Assembly: GCA_016748015.1 (NCBI GenBank)
Contig: JAAOMT010000617.1
Span: forward strand, 380,635-444,634
From: Geosiphon pyriformis
Taxonomy: Eukaryota > Glomeromycota > Glomeromycetes > Archaeosporales > Geosiphonaceae
Length of the DNA: 64,000 bases
Reading direction: 5' to 3'
Shown: piece by piece, positions 57,991-64,000 of the stretch
Position numbering within the stretch: position 1 is the stretch's first letter
How the letters are laid out: every line of letters begins with the position of its first letter
Notes under the pieces: model-generated
Database searches by the model: none
Seen by the model: the letters and a program-made list of their open reading frames with translations, nothing else
What the model was told of the DNA's origin: nothing
Program-made: the position numbers and the translations under genes

Positions 57991-58398
57991 GTGGTAGTTT
58001 TCAGTAGTGAGAATAATATTTGGATTTGGGAGTAGAATGTGCCTTACAATTTCGATAAAATTAGAGACAATTTAAGAGTTTTCATCTTGAAAAATATTGT
58101 TGTGTATGATTCCAATCTCTAATTTGTTTAATAAGACAATAGAGTAATTATTGAGGTTGTAAAATGTAACTTGAAATTTTTTTATTCCTTTGGAAATATA
58201 AACATTTGGAATTGAGATTTCATGCTTCAAACAGATTTGTTCATTGGATTCAAAGATTTATTGGGTAGTAGTGGGTTTTGAGCAAGTGTAAATTTCGTGA
58301 TGTTCTCCAAAAGGTAAAATAGTAATTGGTTGGGGAAGTTGAAGAATCTGGTGAGATTCATTTTGTATTTTAAGGGCTATGTTTATTGGAACTGTAAA

Positions 58399-58980
58399 TC
58401 ATCCAGTTGAACCAAAACCTTGAGTTCCTTTTTTACTTTTTTCCAATTGTTCTCTGTTGTTAACTGATTGTAGACCCAAAATATTGATTAAGGGTAGGTA
58501 AATTGCTTGAGTAATTTTTTCAGCATGTTCAATCTTGAATGGTTTGTCTGTTTCATTCTGCAACATGATGGTAATGTCTCCAGTGTATCCTGTATCTATA
58601 ACTCCTTCTTTAATATTGATTTCTTTGCTTGCCAATGATGATTTGGAGGCAATTTGAACCATTGCTCCAGGTGGAATTTCAAGAGCAATTTTGAGATTGA
58701 TTTTTGTTAAAAACTTTGGTTGGATAACCAAAGTATCTTTTCCTGGGTATCTTAGATCATATCCGGCATCAATTTCGTGTGCTTTTTCTGGTCTGATTCC
58801 TTGGCCATAGTTGTCAAAATATTTAAGTTGTAGAGATAGTTGCTTTTCAAGGAGATAGATGGGGGTGGTTGGTAGTTCTTCTATTAGTTCGGATACTCCA
58901 AATTCGATTTCATTTTCATCATTCTTATTTGGCAGAAGAATGCTAAGAGCATAGCATTCTAAACACCATTGGTTATCACA
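58399..58980 (-). pseudogene. A3 dUTPase, best motif set
   Basis: An open segment up to a stop that follows STG: motif I AGYDLRYPG, II KSSLASK (Arg to Lys), III GVIDTGYTGDI, IV AEKITQAI, V KGTQGFGSTG. Catalytic Asp and Tyr are present and spacing is normal. Its N-terminal part includes CEECIMSCDNQWCLECY (59004-58950) of the Cys module. Of the family A copies, this dUTPase keeps the most family residues, though motif II lacks Arg. Confidence 0.88.
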
Positions 58981-59560
58981 AGACATGATGCATTCTTCAC
59001 ACAATTGAATGTTTATTTGCTCTAATTGTTAAATTTGAGCTTCTTTGGTCGGATATGTGTGGCTTGCAATTTGGTGATATGTTTCTGTTTCATCTTCATA
59101 ATCAAATCCAGCTAATTCCATAGTATACTCAATATATTCAGCTTCTTTTATTTGATGGATATCTTCTTGAGTGGTTCTATTGATCAATGCTATTGCTAAG
59201 TCAAAAATTATTTCAGCATCATGAAGGTAGTGGTAAAGTTTATTGAGAGCACTGTTGTATGCTGCATCAAATGGTGTTCCTCTTCTGACTTTTTCCGAAA
59301 TTGATAGAGCATATTGACAGGTTTGATCACATACTCCTCCTCTCATTGCAACATCAATCCAGTTGCATTCTTCTGGTAACATATCTCCACATGTAAGGCA
59401 AGATGTGTTGTCCCATTTTCTACTTCTTTTTGGAGATCCAAATCGTTTTCTATGGCATGCTTTGCAAAAATAACAGGTACAAGTTTCATATTTCTCTTCT
59501 GGAGAAATACATGCTCCCATTGATGAAAGTTTCTTATTGCAATCTTTGCATTTGAGTGGA
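58981..59560 (-). pseudogene. A3 cysteine-rich module
   Basis: CKDCNKKLSSMGACISPEEK, then an open 163-residue stretch (59029-59520): CTCYFCKACHRKRFG, KWDNTSCLTCGDMLPEECNW, RGGVCDQTCQYALSISEKV, a helical PFDAAYNSALNKLYHYLHDA and EYIEYTMELAGFDYEDETE. This is the most complete copy of the module and the best query for structure prediction. Conserved Cys: CxxC, CxC-x2-C-x2-C, CxxC, C-x3-C, then later C-x2-C and C-x2-C. Confidence 0.75.
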
Positions 59561-59610
59561 ATATAGGGTGGTTGTTTCTATGGTTCTGGTGTAAAATATC
59601 TAACTTTTTT

Positions 59611-60171
59611 CTATCCTCTTGATTCTTCAAAAATTTCCTGTTCTGTTTCTTCAGCCCAATTGGATGTTGATTCAAAAGCCATGTAAGTTTCAGTAAGTGG
59701 CATTTCTTTCTCCTTTTCAAATTCAAATACTGGGGCTTTTTCTGATTGTTTGTTAAAAGTACCACAAGTAGCAGGTACTATGGTGTATTGTCCTTGGTAT
59801 GAGATTTTTAATTTCTGAGTTTTCCAGTCCAAGTTTGCATTGACCTTAAGAAGCCAATTATTTCTGACCAGAGCTTGGTATTGGAGTGCATCTATGACTA
59901 GAACTTTGACTGGAATGGTGATTCCATCAATGGTAAATGGAAAATTGTCAATTTCTCTTACTGGTGTTTTTTTCATACCATTTGCTGTAACAATTACAGT
60001 TTGGGCTGGTCTGTTAACAGTTTTTTGAAGCTGTTGCATTAACTGGTAGGTGATAATACTTTCAGCTGATTCACTGTCTAGAATTAGTCGGATGGGTTTT
60101 CTTTCTACTGTAGCTTTAGTGTACATGGCAGTAATAGCTTTTTGTTCATTAGCTGCTGCATTACTAAGCAA
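59611..60171 (-). pseudogene. A3 aspartic protease
   Basis: 186 open residues, LILDSESAESIITYQLMQQL (DSG to DSE), VTANGMKKTPVREI, YQALVRNNWLLK. Glycines of conserved turns have become Arg, Glu or Asn, so it is inactive. It is preceded by the LSNAAANEQKAITAMYTKA lead-in conserved in A1 and A4. Confidence 0.8.
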
Positions 60172-60239
60172 GAATGGTGATTCATTTGCTTTAAATTCGA
60201 ATGGAAATATATCTAAAAGATTGGCATTTTGGGCAATTT

Positions 60240-62178
60240 GAGCTGGTGGAATAGTGTTGTTAGAAGGGTTTGATCTGGGTGCTGCAACTTCATCTTCAAA
60301 AAGTGCAGGTTGTTAAAAATCCGATTCCTCTGGTATTGTAAGATAACTGGGTTGAGTGTGATAGTGATTGGGTCTTTGCTGACCAGAATTTCGGAGAACC
60401 AACTGGTTATTTGGATTAATTCTGTTGTTGTTATTCTGAAATTGATTTTGGGGTGTGAATTGGTTATGTTGAACCAATTTTCTTGCTAGTACTTGATATT
60501 GTTGAATGGGTGGTGTCTGATATTACTGAATTGGTAAAGATTGCTGATATTGTTGATGAATTGGTTGTGGAGCTGATTGATAATAGCTGTTTTGAATTTG
60601 TGGTCTCAGTGAATAATAAGTTGGTGGTGGGAGTTGGTAATAAGATTGTTGTGGTGAAGAGTAATGTTGATTACTCCTGTTTTGTTAGTCTCTTTGTAGT
60701 TTCTTGCAATCTTGTTTTTAGTGTCCTCGAATTCCACAATAGTGACAATTTTGAGGTTGGTTGTTGGATGATGGTCCAAAGTTGTTTTGGTTGCATCACT
60801 GTGGTGGTTGATATTTTTGTGGTTGTTACTGCTGTTGTTGCTGGTTTGTAAAATAGCTTTCAACCTTCTTTGTGAGTTGGTCTATTTTTTCTTCAGCTGC
60901 TGAGCTGGTTTCTCCAATAGCCAAGTTAACAAGTTTGGTGTGGTTCACTTCTTCCATAGCCATTTCATAATTCTTTGCATATCTAATAGCAGTTGCTAAG
61001 TCTGCTGAAGCATGTGGATGGACTTTTTTAATCAGTTTGTTTTTTAATCCTGCTATAAACTGATCCAAAATTTAAGCATTGGAATAGTAGTCATTGGTTT
61101 CCAATTGTTGAATTTGTTTGAGAAATTTGTTGAATTTTCCAAGATAGGTTATAACAGTTTCAGATGTTTCTTACTTAATATTGTGAAAGTGGTTTCTGAG
61201 AGTGATAGAAGTGTTGTTGTTGGTGAATTGTTGTAGAAAAGCATCTTTGAATGCTTGCCAGTTTTTAAATAGTTCTTCTAAGTTTTCAAACCATTCTCCT
61301 GCAGTTCTTTGGAGAAAGTATGAAATTGCTTTAAGCATTTTTGCTGCATTCCAACCATTTGCATCTTCTGTTTTTTGAACTTTGTCAAGCCATTCTTAAG
61401 AACTGATATCATTATCTTTACCTGTGAATTCTGAAATCTTTGCAATATAAGCAGTTGCCATTTCTTCTTCGTTTTCTGTGGCTTCTTCTGGTTCTGGTTC
61501 AGTTTCTTCACTTTCCAAGCTTTCTGAATGATTACTTTCGTTTTCCTGTAAGTAATCAATGATATTGGCACTTGTTGATATTGGTTCCTGTTGTTGAGTA
61601 GGATTTCTAGGTAACTAAAAATCTTCTGGTCTGGAGAAACAGTTAAGTGGTGAACTTAATGTTTGTGATTGAACAAGTGAAATTAGAAATGGTGTAATAG
61701 AAAGTGGTAATTTGACACTGGTTCCTTGTTCAGATGTTTGCAAGTATTTGGCAGTTGTCTTTGGTAGTATTGGAGTGTTTGGAGTGGTTATTGAGTATTG
61801 TTTCACTTTTTGTTTGTCTTTGTTGCTTGTCTTTGTTTCTGATTCAAAGTTAAAAGAATATTTGGGCTGTACTGGGTATTTTTCTTCACAGTACTCAATA
61901 ATATTAAAATTAAGTTCTTGGAAGTAGGTAGCAAATGTTTCACTGTTCAGGTCTTTTGTTTCCAATTGTGAATAGTGCACTAAATTATTGTAGAGATTGC
62001 TTCTAACTTCTGAAATGTTGTAGTTTCCAAAAAAATAATTGTTGATGCGATTTTCAATATATTGGTATACTGATTTCTTGACAACTTCAATTCCGTCTAA
62101 AATGTTGAATCTTTGCTTGCAGCGGGTGTAAATTGACTGATGATACTTTAGAGTTGTTGTGTCTGGTGTGATCGCCAC
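60240..62178 (-). pseudogene. A3 Gag
   Basis: Opens at GTGGCGATC (62178), as A4. The N-part is open at 61615-62178 (IEVVKKSVYQYIENRINNYF), then an acidic linker, a capsid core with stops (AAKMLKAISYFLQRTAGEWF; ILDQFIAGLKNKLIKKVHPH), the knuckle CHYCGIRGH-stop-KQDC near 60749-60708 and a Gln/Tyr/Pro tail. Confidence 0.8.
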
Positions 62179-62220
62179 TTTGAATTTGTTGCTGTGTTAT
62201 TTCTGTGGGAGAGCACCAAA

Positions 62221-63234
62221 TGTTACTGGAGGTTTTTTGGTCTCTTTTTTTGAATGTTATAAATGTCTGTTGGTTGCAAATTCACATTTTCTAGAAGTAG
62301 TTGAACCTCCAATAACTGAATTTATTTTCAAATTATCTTCTATAATTTGAACTAGCTGGGCTTATAAGTGGAATGGCCAATTTCTTGCCAGTTACTTTAT
62401 GTAGTTACATTGTAGTAAATGTCAACTCTTTCCCAGGAATTGTTCATCTGGAAGCTCACAAAAAATGTGTAGTTACTTTGCTGTGAAAGTCAACACTTCT
62501 ACAGAAATCTCATCTGTAGACTACCCTAATGATTTTAATAAAAAAAATAAAAGAAAAATAAAAAAAATGTAAAAGAAATAGAATTTTGTCAAGGGAAACG
62601 TTTTTTATCCAGGCCTGGAGTTACTAACAGTTTACTGAAATTGGTAGCTAATCAATTTCAAAACGTTAGTTGGGTTTTGGGGATTTTCCAAGTGCAATAA
62701 TTAAAGAATTTGGTTTTTTAAATTATTTGATATTTATTTCTTTTTATGTATATAAGAATGGTTCTAAGTGATAAATCTAAAGTAAGATACATTTTCTTAA
62801 AAAGAAAAGCTCTTCTTTTATACAACTTGTTGTAGTACTAGTCTATGAACTTGCACTTTTTTTCTTTGCTCAAATTTTGGCGAACTAAAGATACATTTTG
62901 ATGGACTACAAGTTATTTCACTGAACTATTGATTAATTTGGGTGAACTATTCATAATTTCGGTGAATTTCTATAAATTTCAGCAAATTTCTTATAAATTT
63001 CAGCAAATTTCTGTAAATTTTGGTGAATTTTTGAATGTTACAAAGTTCAAGATATTGTGTAATTTGATTATCCTACTTTTTGTTATACTAATTGGATTAT
63101 TTAATTAAATCATGATATGTGATAATTGATTAAATAATAAATGATAATTTGAAATGATATTAATATATTAATTAATTATAGGAATTATAAGGGTAATTTC
63201 ATGCTAATTAATAGCTAAAATTTTACTGGTAACA
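62221..63234 (-). repeat. 5' LTR of A3
   Basis: 1014 bp, TGTTACTGGAGG to TACTGGTAACA; the array has about eight units (62875-63025), including three extra TTTCAGCAAATTTC-type units absent from the other LTR. A pyrimidine-poor run of A lies near 62540-62580. Confidence 0.9.
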
Positions 63235-63908
63235 ATGTGACAAAGACAACCAAGAAAAATGGAAATACCAGAGCATATTTACACCATAGTTTAATAATTA
63301 TTCCAGGCCTTAAGTCAACAACCTTTAGACATGAAAATTATTATTAACAACCAAACAATTTGCTATCAAAACACCAAAAAAAAAACAAAGAATACACCAT
63401 ATCAGCAGTTACTAAAGAATGATAAAAACTGGTCAAACAACATAATAGAAAAAGTAAAAAACACTTTTGAGAAAATACTTATTATGGCACCAACAGAAAA
63501 ACTTACAAATGAGAATTGGAAGCAATAGACAGAACAACTTTTAATATCATACTGTTACTATCAGCTAGGTCGAAAGTTAAATATTCAGAAGTTGTATATT
63601 GACAAATCCAAGAGAATATTTAACCAAAACATAATACAGCAAATTGAAGAATTTATTGAGAAAAAAACAAACTTGACACTACATGTGAGAACAATTTATC
63701 AACTGCACAACATATTTCAGAACTATCCAGAAATACTGTTACAGTCTGACATGGAAACCATAACCATTAACTAATGGGGAAGAATGAACAATACACAAGT
63801 AGAAGATGTAAAGAACAGAGTCAAATAAACAATACTTGAAAAAAAAGTATTAGAGCTAATTCAGAATAAAGATTTTGATAGAGCTCAATATTAAAAAAGA
63901 GGAGATAA
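63235..63908 (+). pseudogene. B2 ORF3
   Basis: Continues B2 after A3. Frames 63331-63528 (MKIIINNQTICYQNTKKKTK...LIMAPTEKLTNENWKQ) and 63592-63774 (LYIDKSKRIFNQNIIQQIEE) are one reading frame with a TAG between, then VLELIQNKDFDRAQY and the PPT-coded KRGD. Position, size (about 200 residues) and a YxKSKxxFNQNxIQQIEEF segment resemble ORF3 of A. Unknown function. Confidence 0.6.
63894..63908 (+). promoter_or_regulatory. B2 polypurine tract
   Basis: AAAAAAGAGGAGATAA just before the 3' LTR start at 63909; plus-strand primer site. Confidence 0.65.
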
Positions 63909-64000
63909 TGTTACTCATAAAAAAAAAACAAATATAGGGAGAATAGTAGACCAATGAGTGAATAGTATGTAGCACGTGAACATATTGCTCAACAATATAG
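63909..64000 (+). repeat. 3' LTR of B2, cut by window end
   Basis: 92 bp, TGTTACTCATAAAAAAA..., matching the start of the 5' LTR at 34992 (shared AATAGTAGACCAATGAG-like and TAGCACGTGAACATATTGCTC segments) with scattered transitions. Confidence 0.85.

Larger units (their letters stand above)
43456..63234 (-). mobile_element. Ty3/gypsy element A3, carries element A4
   Basis: LTRs 43456-44405 and 62221-63234; flanks ACGC (43452-43455) and ATGT (63235-63238), which fit a 4-bp duplication with two C-to-T changes. Domain order on the - strand: Gag, PR, Cys module, dUTPase, RT, RH (62178 to 56337), then A4 inserted between RH and IN, then IN and ORF3. It is complete in structure. It is inserted at the end of the integrase of B2. 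Confidence 0.9.
34992..64000 (+). mobile_element. Ty3/gypsy element B2, split by A3 and running off the window
   Basis: 5' LTR 34992-35759, gag, PR, Cys module, dUTPase, RT, RH and IN to 43455; then A3 (43456-63234) intervenes; ORF3 63235-63908; 3' LTR from 63909, cut by the window end. The start of the 3' LTR (TGTTACTCATAAAAAAA...) matches the start of the 5' LTR, confirming that the outer parts belong together. Its 5' flank is ATGG of B1 (34988-34991). Confidence 0.85.

Noticed and set aside
1-64000. tRNA or rRNA genes
   Set aside because: No cloverleaf or conserved rRNA segment was recognised; a tRNA scan would be needed to exclude them.

Overview
The window is a piece of a eukaryotic, AT-rich, intron-containing genome that is almost entirely transposable elements. 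Only about the first 3.6 kb is ordinary host sequence: a small two-exon gene of unknown function on the + strand and, convergent to it, a six-exon IFRD-family gene (interferon-related developmental regulator homologue) on the - strand. Short introns, the LINE type and the Ty3/gypsy types point to a fungus. From memory of their repeats, an arbuscular mycorrhizal fungus (Glomeromycotina) is the best guess; this is inference.

From about 3.65 kb to the end I read a stack of nested retrotransposons. (1) A decayed LINE (- strand, about 3650-15464) carries a zinc-knuckle N-terminal region, an endonuclease, a reverse transcriptase (RT), an RNase H (RH) and a CxxC tail. (2) Family A is a Ty3/gypsy element in four copies: A1 5689-11811 (-, inside the LINE), A2 19054-31187 (-, truncated), A3 43456-63234 (-), A4 46463-56332 (+, inside A3). 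(3) Family B is a related gypsy group in three copies: B0 15465-19053 (+, inside the LINE), B1 31188-34991 (+, truncated), B2 34992 to beyond the window end (+, inserted in B1 and itself split by A3). (4) Family C is one copy, 19851-27512 (-), inserted in the 3' LTR of A2. The insertion orders are LINE<A1; LINE<B0<A2<C; and B1<B2<A3<A4. Where both flanks can be compared, the target duplications are 4 bp.

Families A and B share an unusual polyprotein: Gag with a CCHC knuckle, an aspartic protease (PR), a cysteine-rich probable zinc module, a dUTPase, RT, RH and integrase (IN). A separate third ORF (ORF3) sits where env would be. Its last codons run through the polypurine tract (PPT) into the LTR. 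Family C has PR, a smaller Cys cluster and no dUTPase, but also has an ORF3 in the same place. The A-family LTR carries an array of near-palindromic TTCGCCGAA motifs at 20-bp spacing just upstream of a TATAAAAG box. The C-family LTR carries a 12-bp tandem repeat.

Most coding regions are pseudogenes. Stops and lost catalytic residues are overwhelmingly explained by C-to-T/G-to-A transitions, as expected from RIP-like mutation or deamination of methylated cytosine. A4 is the most complete element: two LTRs, a GTGG duplication, primer-binding site (PBS), PPT and an intact ORF3. A run of 387 Ns (10798-11184) hides the 5' LTR end and the gag start of A1.
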